Below, piece by piece: positions 15,586-22,940 of a stretch of DNA of 25,863 bases. The stretch lies in NCBI GenBank assembly GCA_900752115.1, contig CAADUC010000097.1:1-25863 (forward strand), read 5' to 3'. Numbering within the stretch: position 1 is the stretch's first letter; every line of letters begins with the position of its first letter. The notes beneath the pieces are model-generated. The model was not told the origin of the DNA. It worked only from the letters and a program-made list of their open reading frames with translations, and ran no database searches. The stretch comes from Clostridia bacterium (lineage in GTDB: Bacteria > Bacillota > Clostridia > Oscillospirales > Acutalibacteraceae). Made by a program: the position numbers and the translations under genes.

Positions 15586-17047
15586 AGAGGAAAAACGCGC
15601 GCCCGGCGTTCAGTGGAGAGTGTTCGGGAGCTTTGCCATTTTTACAGCTGTGATTGTTGCGCTTCTCTGGCTGTTCCAGGTTGTCCTGCTCGATACCTTT
15701 TACAAGGCGATTAAGGTCAATGAGATAAAATCGGTCGCCTATCAGATTTGCGACAATATCAATTCCGCTACTCTGCAGGAAGAGCTTCAGCGTGTTGCTG
15801 TCGATAATCAGATTTGCAGCATTATCTGTGATGGTCAGGGAAACCGTCTTTACTCAGAGACAGCCGTGCCGAATTGTGTGATTCATCGCCTGAGCGGCTG
15901 GGATCTTGCCATGGTCTATACTCTGACAGCGCAGAACGGCGGCTCTTATTTTGAACGTTTTCCTCAGGAGGTGCGGCAGTCCATTACGGTCCTGGGCAGC
16001 AATATGGTGTTTTTGCGCCAGCAGGAATCGCCTGAGGTCATGATTTTCGCTCAGATGGTTACACGGAGCGACGGCAAACAGCTTATGGTGCTGCTCAATT
16101 CGGTTATTTCTCCGGTGGGATCGACAGTTGACACGCTGCGGTATCAGCTGATAGCGGTCAGCGTGATCATGATTTTGATGGGACTTCTGCTCGCTTTCCT
16201 TCTTTCACGCAAGATTGGAAAGCCGATCGAGTCTTTGAATTCGGCGGCGAAGGTTTTGGCGACGGGAGACTATGAGGTGAACTTTGAAGGGGAGGGCTAC
16301 CGTGAAGTGCACGAGCTCTCCGACACGCTCAATTATGCCGCGCGGGAGCTTGCCAAGACGGAGCATCTCCAGCGTGACATAATTGCGAATATTTCGCATG
16401 ATTTGCGCACTCCGCTGACGCTGATAACCGGCTATGCGGAGGTCATGCGTGATTTGCCGGGGGAGAATACACCGGAAAACGTGCAAATCATCATCGACGA
16501 GGCGACACGTCTGTCCACGCTTGTCAACGATGTGCTCGATCTTTCCAAGCTGCAGGCCGGTGTGGTGCCGATGCAGCGCAGTGTGTTCAATCTCACGGCC
16601 AGTGTCCGGCAAATCCTCACACGTTATACGAAGCTGACAGATTATCACATTGTGTTTTATGCCAGCGAAGATGTATACGTTCATGCGGACGAATTGAAGA
16701 TCTCCCAGGTTGTTTACAATCTGGTGAATAACGCTCTCACCTACACAGGGCCGGATAAGTCCGTGACGCTTCGCCAAACGGTGGAAGATGAAAAGGTACG
16801 GATTTCCGTTTCCGACACCGGCGATGGGATTCCGCAGGACAAGCTCAATGACATCTGGGAACGGTATTATAAGGTCGATAAGGCGCACAAGCGCGCCCAG
16901 GTTGGTACGGGGCTCGGACTTGCCATTGTGAAGATGATCCTCGATATGCACGGCGGCGAGTATGGCGTGCGGAGTCAGGAAGGAGTCGGTTCCACATTCT
17001 GGTTTGAACTCGGTACCGTTTCGGAGGAAAAGGCTTCCGAAGAATGA
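15575..17047 (+). CDS. Sensor histidine kinase (HAMP-HisKA-HATPase)
   Basis: Membrane sensor kinase of 490 aa that would phosphorylate the preceding regulator. Seen: a membrane helix (about 15-38), an extracytoplasmic region of about 150 residues with no sensor family I recognise, a second helix (about 190-211), a HAMP region, the phospho-acceptor His275 in NISHDLRTPLTL, the N box NLVNNALTYTG, the G1 box DTGDGIP and the G2 box GTGLGLAIVK. The start used is TTG 15575, eight bases after GTGGGG and overlapping the regulator's end by 11 bp. A GTG at 15620 is a later option but would clip the basic N-terminus before helix 1. The overlap implies translational coupling. Confidence 0.94.
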   Translation: MRLREEKRAPGVQWRVFGSFAIFTAVIVALLWLFQVVLLDTFYKAIKVNEIKSVAYQICDNINSATLQEELQRVAVDNQICSIICDGQGNRLYSETAVPNCVIHRLSGWDLAMVYTLTAQNGGSYFERFPQEVRQSITVLGSNMVFLRQQESPEVMIFAQMVTRSDGKQLMVLLNSVISPVGSTVDTLRYQLIAVSVIMILMGLLLAFLLSRKIGKPIESLNSAAKVLATGDYEVNFEGEGYREVHELSDTLNYAARELAKTEHLQRDIIANISHDLRTPLTLITGYAEVMRDLPGENTPENVQIIIDEATRLSTLVNDVLDLSKLQAGVVPMQRSVFNLTASVRQILTRYTKLTDYHIVFYASEDVYVHADELKISQVVYNLVNNALTYTGPDKSVTLRQTVEDEKVRISVSDTGDGIPQDKLNDIWERYYKVDKAHKRAQVGTGLGLAIVKMILDMHGGEYGVRSQEGVGSTFWFELGTVSEEKASEE

Positions 17048-17087
17048 GCAGCGGCCGATGCGGCCGCGAAGAAAGGGAGGAAACAAC

Positions 17088-17975
17088 ATGCGTATCTTAA
17101 ATTTGGGCTCCATGAATCTCGATTACGTTTACGGGGTGGAGTCCATGGTCAAGGCCGGAGAGACAATCCGCGCGCTGTCGCGGCGTGTTTGCTGCGGCGG
17201 AAAGGGACTCAACCAATCCATCGCGCTCTCGAAGGCCGGAGCTCCGGTCTGGCAGGCCGGTCTGCTTGGAGAGGACGGCGCTCCGCTGCGCTCGATTCTT
17301 GAAGAAAACGGCGTGAACACAGAGCTTGTCCGCGAGGTATCCGGCCCCTCGTCCCATACGGTGATCCAGGTTGACGAGAAGGGACGCAACTGTATCCTTT
17401 TCTATGCGCATGAGGGTCTGCGAATTACGGACGAGTACATCGATCGGGTATTGGAGTCTTTTGGTCCCGGCGATTATCTTCTGCTGCAGAATGAGCTCGA
17501 CAATACGGATGGAATGATTCGTGCGGCCAAGAAAAAAGGACTCAAGGTGGTGCTGAATCCGTCTCCTGCGAACGAAGAGCTTCTTACGTTCCCTTTGGAA
17601 CTTGTCGACTGCTTCCTGCTCAATGAGCATGAAGGGGCTTTCCTGGCCGGAGAAACGGATCCGTCCTGCGTCCTTGATGCCTTGCATGCCAAGTACCCCA
17701 ACGCCCTTCTCGTTCTGACACTGGGAGAAAAGGGCGCTGTCTGTCTGGCGGACGGCGTGCGGTATGAGCAGGGAATTTTCCCTGTCAAAGCCGTTGATAC
17801 GACAGCAGCGGGCGATACCTTTACCGGCTATTTCCTGGCCGGGCTGCTTGAGGGGAAACCTATTTCGGATTGCCTGCGCCGTGCCTCAATGGCTTCGTCG
17901 ATTGCCGTTGGCCGTCCGGGAGCCGCTGATTCCATCCCGCTTCTTGCCGAAGTGGAAAAGGCACTTGCCGAGTAA
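17088..17975 (+). CDS. Ribokinase-family (PfkB) carbohydrate kinase
   Basis: Sugar or nucleoside kinase of 295 aa, probably ribokinase (D-ribose to ribose-5-phosphate), acting in the cytoplasm. Seen: an N-terminal GSMNLDYVY, the sugar-binding GGKGLNQS (GGKGANQA in classic ribokinase), VVLNPSPANEE, and the C-terminal PfkB signature DTTAAGDTFTGYF with the catalytic Asp. The ATG at 17088 follows AAAGGGAGG. It starts 40 bp after the kinase stop, across a 7-bp GCGGCCG/CGGCCGC hairpin (17051-17067) without a T-tract. It could be cotranscribed with the two-component pair, but no sugar transporter is nearby. Another PfkB substrate cannot be excluded. Confidence 0.88.
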   Translation: MRILNLGSMNLDYVYGVESMVKAGETIRALSRRVCCGGKGLNQSIALSKAGAPVWQAGLLGEDGAPLRSILEENGVNTELVREVSGPSSHTVIQVDEKGRNCILFYAHEGLRITDEYIDRVLESFGPGDYLLLQNELDNTDGMIRAAKKKGLKVVLNPSPANEELLTFPLELVDCFLLNEHEGAFLAGETDPSCVLDALHAKYPNALLVLTLGEKGAVCLADGVRYEQGIFPVKAVDTTAAGDTFTGYFLAGLLEGKPISDCLRRASMASSIAVGRPGAADSIPLLAEVEKALAE

Positions 17976-17995
17976 ACACAATCGCATGGTCTGCA

Positions 17996-18041
17996 AACGC
18001 CGCGGAAAACCTGCCTGTTTAGGTTTTTCGCGGCGTTTTTT
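17996..18041 (+). terminator. Intrinsic terminator after the ribokinase gene
   Basis: AACGCCGCG (17996-18004) pairs with CGCGGCGTT (18029-18037), continued by AAAACCT/AGGTTTT inside. The helix spans about 16 bp and ends in a T run. Confidence 0.93.
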
Positions 18042-18180
18042 GTGCTGCGGTGCAAGCTGGCATGGATCAGGCGTTTTGTTGTGCTGGCCGGTTCCTTTTT
18101 CGGATGACTGACGGTTTCTTTTTGGGGAACAGCAGAACATCACAAATGGGAAGGCTGACAGACATTTTGGGGAATCTCTC

Positions 18181-18209
18181 TTGACAAATCTTCATAGTGT
18201 ATATATACT
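18181..18209 (+). promoter_or_regulatory. Sigma-A promoter of the GntR/ABC operon
   Basis: A perfect TTGACA (18181-18186), a 17-bp spacer and TATACT (18204-18209), one of the best promoters in the window. The -10 lies inside the palindromic operator, so a bound repressor would block polymerase. Confidence 0.85.
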
Positions 18210-18217
18210 ATATACAC
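18197..18217 (+). promoter_or_regulatory. Palindromic operator, probably for the adjacent GntR regulator
   Basis: GTGTATATA (18197-18205) and TATATACAC (18209-18217) form a perfect 9-bp inverted repeat around a 3-bp centre. A further GTATATATAC at 18219-18228 repeats the 10-mer at 18199-18208. Known: YtrA-type GntR repressors bind AGTGTA...TACACT-like palindromes in their own promoters. Assignment to the next gene is inference from position and pattern. Confidence 0.75.
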
Positions 18218-18265
18218 AGTATATATACCGTGCCCCTGTCGCGAGGGGGCGAAAGGGTGGAAGCC

Positions 18266-18646
18266 TTGAATATTATTATCAGCAATAACAGCGGCAAACC
18301 GATCTATGAGCAGATCACGCAGCAGGTGAAGGCGGCGATCATGAAAGGAGAGCTGTCTCCCGGCGATCCGCTGCCGTCGATGCGCGTGTTGGCGAAGGAA
18401 CTGCGGATCAGCGTTATCACGACGAAACGCGCGTATGAAGATCTCGAGCGCGAGGGGTTTCTCGTAAGCGTGGTCGGCAAGGGACGCTTTGTCGCCTCGC
18501 AGGACCCGGCGCTTCTGCGCGAAGCCCGTCTCCGTGAGGTGGAAGAGCATCTGGAGCGGGCTGTCGAGGCGGCGCGCACAGGAGGCATTGCGCTTTCCGA
18601 GCTGCAGGAGACGCTCGCGCTGCTCTACGGAGAGCCGGAAACATGA
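18266..18646 (+). CDS. YtrA-subfamily GntR transcriptional regulator
   Basis: Short GntR-type repressor of 126 aa. Seen: an N-terminal winged helix (about 1-75) with GKPIYEQITQQVKAAIM, GDPLPSMRVLAKELRIS and ITTKRAYEDLEREGFL, then a short helical tail of about 45 residues instead of a large effector domain, which is the YtrA class. Such proteins repress their own operon with linked ABC transporter genes, often in response to envelope-active antibiotics; the inducer here is unknown. The TTG at 18266 is chosen because relatives begin at this residue and AAAGGGTGG precedes it; GTG 18257 is an in-frame alternative. The stop is 22 bp before the ABC ATPase. Confidence 0.92.
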   Translation: MNIIISNNSGKPIYEQITQQVKAAIMKGELSPGDPLPSMRVLAKELRISVITTKRAYEDLEREGFLVSVVGKGRFVASQDPALLREARLREVEEHLERAVEAARTGGIALSELQETLALLYGEPET

Positions 18647-18668
18647 GCCGAAGAGGCGGGAGGTACAG

Positions 18669-19535
18669 ATGGAACAGACATTGCTGCAGGTGGACGGCCT
18701 GACAAAGCAATACGGGAACTTTACGCTCGATCATGTGAGCTTTTCGGTACCTGGCGGGAGCATTATGGGCTTTGTGGGGGAGAATGGCGCAGGGAAGACG
18801 ACAACGCTCAAGCTGATTCTCGATGAACTGCCGCGTGACAGCGGGACGGTTCGGGTGTTTGGGCAGGATAACCGGGAGCATGGCAGTGTGCTGCGCGCTC
18901 GGATTGGCGTCGTCTTTGACGATTGCCATTTCCACGAGATGTTTACTCCGGCCGAGGTGGGAGCGATTCTCAGAGGCTGCTACAAAAGCTGGGATGACGG
19001 GCTGTATGATTCGCTTCTCCGCCGCTTCGGATTGCCGAAAAAGGAAAAGAAGATCAAGGAGCTTTCCCGAGGCATGAAGATGAAACTGGGCGTTGCGGCA
19101 GCGCTTGCTCACAGACCGCGTCTGCTCCTTCTCGACGAAGCGACGAGCGGCCTGGATCCCATTGTACGGGACGAGGTGCTTGAACTGCTGCAGGAGTTTG
19201 TCAGCGACGAGGAGCACGCTATCCTCTTCTCGAGTCATATCACCGAGGATTTGGAGAAGGTGGCAGATTATGTGACGTTTCTGCACAAGGGAAAGGTCGT
19301 GTTTTCGGAGCAGAAGGACGCTTTGCTCTATGACTGGGGTGTTATCAAGTGCGGGCGCAGCGATTTGGAACGCATCGATCGGGAGGATATCGCCGCTGTG
19401 AAGAGCAGCGCGTTTGAGACGCGGGTGCTGACCAGAAACCGGGAGGCGGCCGCACGCAAATACCGCAATTTCATGGTCGACCGAACCTCGATTGAGGAAA
19501 TCATGGTGCTTTACGGAAGGGGAGAAGAGCAATGA
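18669..19535 (+). CDS. ABC transporter ATP-binding protein
   Basis: Stand-alone ATPase subunit of 288 aa working with the overlapping permease. Seen: Walker A GENGAGKTT at 37-45, a signature motif LSRGM at 132-136 in place of LSGGQ, Walker B LLLLDE with Glu157, D-loop SGLD, and H-loop His190 (FSSHITED). The C-terminal about 80 residues form an accessory region of the kind found in this subfamily. LSRGM-type signatures are common in GntR-linked ABC-2 transporters. The ATG at 18669 follows GGCGGGAGG. The substrate is unknown; resistance or envelope-stress export is the usual inference for YtrA-linked systems. Confidence 0.92.
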   Translation: MEQTLLQVDGLTKQYGNFTLDHVSFSVPGGSIMGFVGENGAGKTTTLKLILDELPRDSGTVRVFGQDNREHGSVLRARIGVVFDDCHFHEMFTPAEVGAILRGCYKSWDDGLYDSLLRRFGLPKKEKKIKELSRGMKMKLGVAAALAHRPRLLLLDEATSGLDPIVRDEVLELLQEFVSDEEHAILFSSHITEDLEKVADYVTFLHKGKVVFSEQKDALLYDWGVIKCGRSDLERIDREDIAAVKSSAFETRVLTRNREAAARKYRNFMVDRTSIEEIMVLYGRGEEQ

Positions 19536-20182
19536 AAGGGATCCTGCGCAAGGACCTGCTGCTGGCCTGGAAGAACATGAAGTATCTGCTTTTGGCGTTT
19601 GTGATTTTTACCCTTGGCATGGTGTCTCAGGATTCGGAAACACGCATTCTGATGACAGGAATGTATCTGTGTCTGATTGGCGTTCTCACGCCGCTGTATA
19701 CCTTCAGCTATGACAGGACCGCCCACTGGGATGTGTATGCGCGGGCGCTCCCTGTTGAGCGCTGGAAAATCGTCCTCGCAAAATATCTGCTGGGACTTGT
19801 TTTTCTTGCAGCGGGACTGCTTTTGGGAGGTGCGGTGATTGCGGTTTCCGGTTTTCTCGGAGCGGCGCAGGAGACAGGACGGATGATTGGATCGCTGGCC
19901 GGGATGATGGCGGGAGGGCTGCTGCTTCTTTCGCTGCAGCTTCCGTTTTTCTATCGCTTTGGCCCGGAGAAGGCGCGTCTGCTGATCGTCGTCACAATTT
20001 TTCTTGTGGCGGCTCTTTTCGGCGCGTCGCTCTCCGTGGAGAATACCTCGGGACTTTCCCTTCTGTTTTCTCTTCTCAATCCCACTCCGATGGCGTCCTT
20101 CCTGCTTATTGCCGCTGCATTTTTTCTGGTTGTCGGTTCTTTTTTCCTCTGTGTGCGCATTTACTGCAAACGGGAAGAATAA
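19532..20182 (+). CDS. ABC-2 type permease
   Basis: Integral membrane protein of 216 aa with about six hydrophobic segments: near 18-35, 40-60, 85-108, 120-145, 150-170 and 188-210. It resembles the ABC-2 permeases paired with YtrA-type regulators. Its ATG lies in an ATGA overlap with the ATPase stop, so the two are translationally coupled. The N-terminus MKGILRKDLLLAWKNMKY is the usual amphipathic start of this family. No clear terminator follows, only a GCGGG/CCCGC hairpin at 20195-20208 without a T-tract. Confidence 0.85.
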   Translation: MKGILRKDLLLAWKNMKYLLLAFVIFTLGMVSQDSETRILMTGMYLCLIGVLTPLYTFSYDRTAHWDVYARALPVERWKIVLAKYLLGLVFLAAGLLLGGAVIAVSGFLGAAQETGRMIGSLAGMMAGGLLLLSLQLPFFYRFGPEKARLLIVVTIFLVAALFGASLSVENTSGLSLLFSLLNPTPMASFLLIAAAFFLVVGSFFLCVRIYCKREE

Positions 20183-20304
20183 ACCCGGAAAAGAGCGGGC
20201 TTTCCCGCCGGGGCGCGGAAGAGACGGGATAGGCGCGGAGCAGAAGGCTCGTCCAAATTTGCTTTTTTGACTGAAAATCCCTTCTTTTTCCCCTAAATAA
20301 CCGT

Positions 20305-20333
20305 TTGTATCTTCCTGCTTTTTATGGTAAGAT
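20305..20333 (+). promoter_or_regulatory. Putative sigma-A promoter of the nfeD operon
   Basis: TTGTAT (20305-20310), a 17-bp spacer and TAAGAT (20328-20333), with a TG at 20325-20326 in the extended -10 position. Transcription would start just before the palindrome at 20345. Confidence 0.6.
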
Positions 20334-20344
20334 AAAAACAACAT

Positions 20345-20366
20345 TCCGGCAGCCGCGGCTGCCGGA
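20345..20366 (+). repeat. 22-bp perfect palindrome in the nfeD leader
   Basis: The sequence at 20345-20366 equals its own reverse complement (arms TCCGGCAGCCG / CGGCTGCCGGA). It lies at the predicted transcript 5' end, and a second hairpin CCCGCT/AGCGGG lies nearby at about 20381-20400. No T-tract follows, so it is either a 5'-end stabilising hairpin or a dyad operator. Confidence 0.55.
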
Positions 20367-20428
20367 TGAAAAAGGCGCAGCCCCGCTGATGCAGAGCGGG
20401 AACGGCCGGAAAGGAAGGAACAGAGGCA

Positions 20429-20881
20429 ATGAATATGGGTTGGGCGATTTTCTGGCTTGCTATGATCGTCGTCGCCGTGGTTACGGAAGCTGCAACAAAC
20501 CAATTGGTTTCCATCTGGTTTGTGCTTGGCGGAGTCGCCGCTTTGATTAGTAATCTCTGTGGTGCGCCGCTTTATGTACAATGGATCCTGTTCGTTATGG
20601 TTTCCGGCGTTGCACTCGTCTGTACGAGGCCGCTTGTGAAAAAGCTTACGAGCTTTCGCCGGCAGGATACAAACGCCGGCCGCTGTGTCGGGCAGATCGC
20701 CGTCGTGACGCAGGAGATCAACAACACGACGGCCGCCGGGCAGGCGAAGGTGCTCGGCAGCGTTTGGACCGCCCGCTCCGCCCGCGGAACCGTAATCCCG
20801 GAGGGGACAGAGGTGATTGTCCGCGCGATTGAAGGCGTGAAGATTATTGTAGAGGAGCTCCCCGCCGGTACGCAGGCGTAA
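20429..20881 (+). CDS. NfeD-family membrane protein
   Basis: Short NfeD-like protein of 150 aa. Seen: two to three hydrophobic segments in the first 70 residues, then a C-terminal OB-fold-like domain with GRCVGQIAVVTQEIN and GTVIPEGTEVIVRAIEGVKIIVE. Known: short NfeD proteins are encoded beside SPFH-domain proteins (stomatin, flotillin, QmcA types) and are thought to work with them in membrane organisation or quality control. Its SPFH partner begins 148 bp downstream. The ATG at 20429 follows AAGGAAGGA; an in-frame ATG at 20435 is possible. Confidence 0.9.
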   Translation: MNMGWAIFWLAMIVVAVVTEAATNQLVSIWFVLGGVAALISNLCGAPLYVQWILFVMVSGVALVCTRPLVKKLTSFRRQDTNAGRCVGQIAVVTQEINNTTAAGQAKVLGSVWTARSARGTVIPEGTEVIVRAIEGVKIIVEELPAGTQA

Positions 20882-20931
20882 CACCTGTTCGCACAGACGA
20901 TTCCGAGTGATCCGTTCCGCGTTGCCCGCCG

Positions 20932-20956
20932 GCACAGCCCGCAGAAACGGCTGTGC
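20932..20956 (+). other. Hairpin between nfeD and the SPFH gene
   Basis: GCACAGCC (20932-20939) pairs with GGCTGTGC (20949-20956), followed only by GTTT. The T-tract is too poor for a confident terminator; it may be a partial terminator or an RNA-processing hairpin that sets the nfeD/SPFH ratio. Confidence 0.4.
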
Positions 20957-21029
20957 GTTTCCCGGTGGACACGCCGCGGTCCCCGCAGATTCGGCTGATG
21001 CAGCACATCGCAGAAGGAGGAAGAAATTT

Positions 21030-21938
21030 ATGTGGCCCTTATATGTATTTCTCGCATTTTTGCTCATCGTCATTATTATCGTGATCAGCAACGTCAAGAT
21101 GGTTCCGCAGGCTTACGCCTACGTCATGGAGCGCTTCGGTGCATACAGCAAAACGTGGAGCACCGGCCTGCATGTAAAGATTCCGTTCATTGACCGGATT
21201 GCCAAGCGTGTTTCCCTGAAGGAGCAGGTGATCGACTTCCCGCCGCAGCCTGTCATTACAAAGGATAACGCGACCATCCAGATTGATACGGTTGTTTACT
21301 TCCAGATTACCGACCCGAAGCTGTACGCCTACGGTGTGGAGCGTCCGATCTCCGCGATTGAAAACCTTTCCGCAACGACGCTGCGCAACATCATCGGCGA
21401 GCTCGAGCTTGACGCCAGCCTGACGTCCCGCGATATTATCAACACGAAGATCCGCCAGATCCTTGATGAAGCGACCGACGCTTGGGGCATCAAGGTGAAC
21501 CGTGTGGAGCTCAAGAACATCATTCCGCCTCCGGAAATTCAGAACGCCATGGAGAAGCAGATGAAGGCTGTGCGTGAAAAGCGTGCCGTCGTTACGGAGG
21601 CCGAGGGTACAAAGCAGAGCGCTATCCTGGTGGCTCAGGGCGAAAAGGAATCCACCATTCTGCGCGCCGAGGCGAAGAAGGAAGCCCGTATCCGTGAGGC
21701 CGAGGGTGAGGCTGAGGCTATCCTGGCCGTGCAGCGCGCGCTTGCCGACAGTCTCCGGATGCTCAACGAGGCTGCCCCGTCCGATCGCGTGATTGCGCTC
21801 AAGAGCCTGGAGGCGTTCCAGAAGGCCGCCGACGGCAAGGCGACGAAGATCATCATCCCGTCCGAGATTCAGTCTCTGGCCGGTCTTGCCACTTCCGTCA
21901 GGGAGCTTGTCGCCAACGACGTTAAACCCGGCACGTGA
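21030..21938 (+). CDS. SPFH-domain protein (stomatin/QmcA/paraslipin type)
   Basis: Membrane-anchored scaffold protein of 302 aa. Seen: one N-terminal membrane helix (about 3-22), then an SPFH/band 7 domain with ERFGAYSKTWSTGLHVKIPFIDR, QVIDFPPQPVITKDNATIQIDTVVYF split across the domain, and the ELELDASLTSRD segment. A charged Ala/Glu/Lys-rich coiled coil follows (about 185-245), and the C-terminus is hydrophilic. This is the stomatin/QmcA arrangement rather than a long flotillin. The ATG at 21030 follows GAAGGAGG at about nine bases. Partner of the preceding NfeD. Downstream, only a weak AATCC/GGATT hairpin precedes the purine promoter. Confidence 0.94.
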   Translation: MWPLYVFLAFLLIVIIIVISNVKMVPQAYAYVMERFGAYSKTWSTGLHVKIPFIDRIAKRVSLKEQVIDFPPQPVITKDNATIQIDTVVYFQITDPKLYAYGVERPISAIENLSATTLRNIIGELELDASLTSRDIINTKIRQILDEATDAWGIKVNRVELKNIIPPPEIQNAMEKQMKAVREKRAVVTEAEGTKQSAILVAQGEKESTILRAEAKKEARIREAEGEAEAILAVQRALADSLRMLNEAAPSDRVIALKSLEAFQKAADGKATKIIIPSEIQSLAGLATSVRELVANDVKPGT

Positions 21939-22011
21939 GTGTCAGAATAGACAAAATCCTCTGCGTTGGGATTCTCTTCCCCGATTTCTTACACGAATTC
22001 AGGAAAATCGC

Positions 22012-22040
22012 TTGAATTTATAGCGTGTTTATCCTAAAAT
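22012..22040 (+). promoter_or_regulatory. Sigma-A promoter of the purine operon
   Basis: TTGAAT (22012-22017), a 17-bp spacer and TAAAAT (22035-22040). It gives a leader of about 220 nt before purE containing alternative hairpins, a short ORF and a terminator. Confidence 0.7.
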
Positions 22041-22095
22041 GAAAGGAGAAGAGCTTCTCCGGAGAGCCGGAGAAAAGACGTTGGAGGGAAAGCGC

Positions 22096-22155
22096 ATGAG
22101 AGCTTGGTTTCTGTGTCATTCCGCAGAGCCTCATTGCGCCGGTTTCTACCCTTAA
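22096..22155 (+). CDS. Putative 19-residue leader peptide upstream of purE
   Basis: Short ORF reading MRAWFLCHSAEPHCAGFYP, too small for routine gene calling. It has an excellent ribosome binding site, GGAGGG (22083-22088), seven bases before its ATG. It lies between the purine promoter and an intrinsic terminator that begins 11 bases after its stop. Codons 9-12 contain CGCAGAGCCT (22122-22131), which can pair with AGGCTGCG in the first terminator arm (22169-22176) in an eight-pair helix with a two-base bulge. Ribosome position could therefore decide between antiterminator and terminator. This is inferred from layout; nothing in the peptide points directly to purines. Confidence 0.5.
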   Translation: MRAWFLCHSAEPHCAGFYP

Positions 22156-22165
22156 CCGGGAAAAC

Positions 22166-22212
22166 AGCAGGCTGCGCAGCAGAATATGCCGCAGCCTGCT
22201 TTCTTTTGTTTT
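22166..22212 (+). terminator. Intrinsic terminator in the purE leader (attenuator candidate)
   Basis: Perfect 11-bp stem AGCAGGCTGCG / CGCAGCCTGCT (22166-22176, 22190-22200) followed by TTCTTTTGTTTT. It lies downstream of the purine promoter and upstream of purE, so transcription must pass it to express the operon. Upstream, TTCTCCGG (22055-22062) pairs with CCGGAGAA (22067-22074), and CCGGTT/AACCGG (22139-22144, 22154-22159) overlaps the stop of the short ORF. Confidence 0.8.
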
Positions 22213-22268
22213 CGGGGAAGGTCCCTGCGCGTCCGCGAATGGAGCAGTAGAGAGAAAGGAAGATGTCT

Positions 22269-22766
22269 GTGAAAAAGGTAGCTGTTATTATGGGGAGCGA
22301 CAGCGATTTTCCGGTGGTTTCGCCCGCTGTGAAGCGCCTCAAGGAGTTTGGAATTCCGGTGGAGGTTCGCGTTATGTCCGCGCACAGAACGCCGGATGCC
22401 GCCGCCGCGTTCTCCGCCAGTGCTGTGGAAGAGGGATTCGGCGTGATTATCGCCGCAGCCGGAAAGGCCGCTCATCTGGCCGGCGTTCTGGCCGCTCACA
22501 CGACGCTGCCCGTGATTGGAATCCCGGTCAAGTCTTCGACTCTGGACGGTCTTGACGCTCTGCTGGCTACCGTACAGATGCCCAGCGGAATTCCGGTCGC
22601 TACCGTTGCCATTGACGGAGCGGATAACGCCGCGATTCTTGCCGCTCAGATGCTTGCTCTCTCCGACGAGGGCCTTGCCGCTCAGCTGGCTGCAATGAAG
22701 AAGAGCATGGCGGAAGGGGTTGCAAAGAAAAACGCCGCGCTGCAGGAGAAGGTTGCCGCGCTTTGA
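22269..22766 (+). CDS. purE: N5-carboxyaminoimidazole ribonucleotide mutase
   Basis: Class I PurE (165 aa) converts N5-CAIR to CAIR in purine synthesis. Seen: the N-terminal MGSDSD nucleotide loop, the SAHRTP motif with catalytic His39, [12 protein letters not shown] and [12 protein letters not shown], all class I features. The GTG at 22269 is preferred over ATG 22263 because the AAAGGA ribosome binding site almost touches the ATG but lies about eight bases from the GTG, and relatives begin [10 protein letters not shown]. The PurK that normally supplies N5-CAIR is not in the window. A 174-bp gap separates it from purM. Confidence 0.95.
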   Translation: MKKVAVIMGSDSDFPVVSPAVKRLKEFGIPVEVRVMSAHRTPDAAAAFSASAVEEGFGVIIAAAGKAAHLAGVLAAHTTLPVIGIPVKSSTLDGLDALLATVQMPSGIPVATVAIDGADNAAILAAQMLALSDEGLAAQLAAMKKSMAEGVAKKNAALQEKVAAL

Positions 22767-22940
22767 GAGGAACTCTCCGCGGCAGTGTGTTCGGAGGGTT
22801 TGGGGGCGGAGCCATGGATTGGGAATGCCTGGAATGTGCCGGCGATGAAGCGCGGCATGTCCGGACAACCTTGGGGGAACGTTTTCCGTCGTCCATTGTT
22901 TGATCAGAAACCTATCGATGATACAGGAGGAATAGCATCC

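Noticed and set aside
18197..18265. N-terminal extension of the GntR regulator
   Set aside because: The extra codons are a translation of the operator and leader (Tyr/Ile-rich), upstream of the ribosome binding site; family members begin at 18266.
20195..20208. GCGGG/CCCGC hairpin after the ABC-2 permease as a terminator
   Set aside because: The stem is only 5 bp and there is no adjacent T-tract.
19511..21097. 528-codon minus-strand open frame spanning the permease, nfeD and the start of the SPFH gene
   Set aside because: It crosses three well-supported + strand genes and their promoters, with low-complexity Lys/Arg/Gln-rich translation typical of antisense frames.
22041..22262. Known purine riboswitch, ZTP or PRPP riboswitch before purE
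   Set aside because: I see none of the conserved core motifs of these classes by eye; a covariance-model search would settle it.
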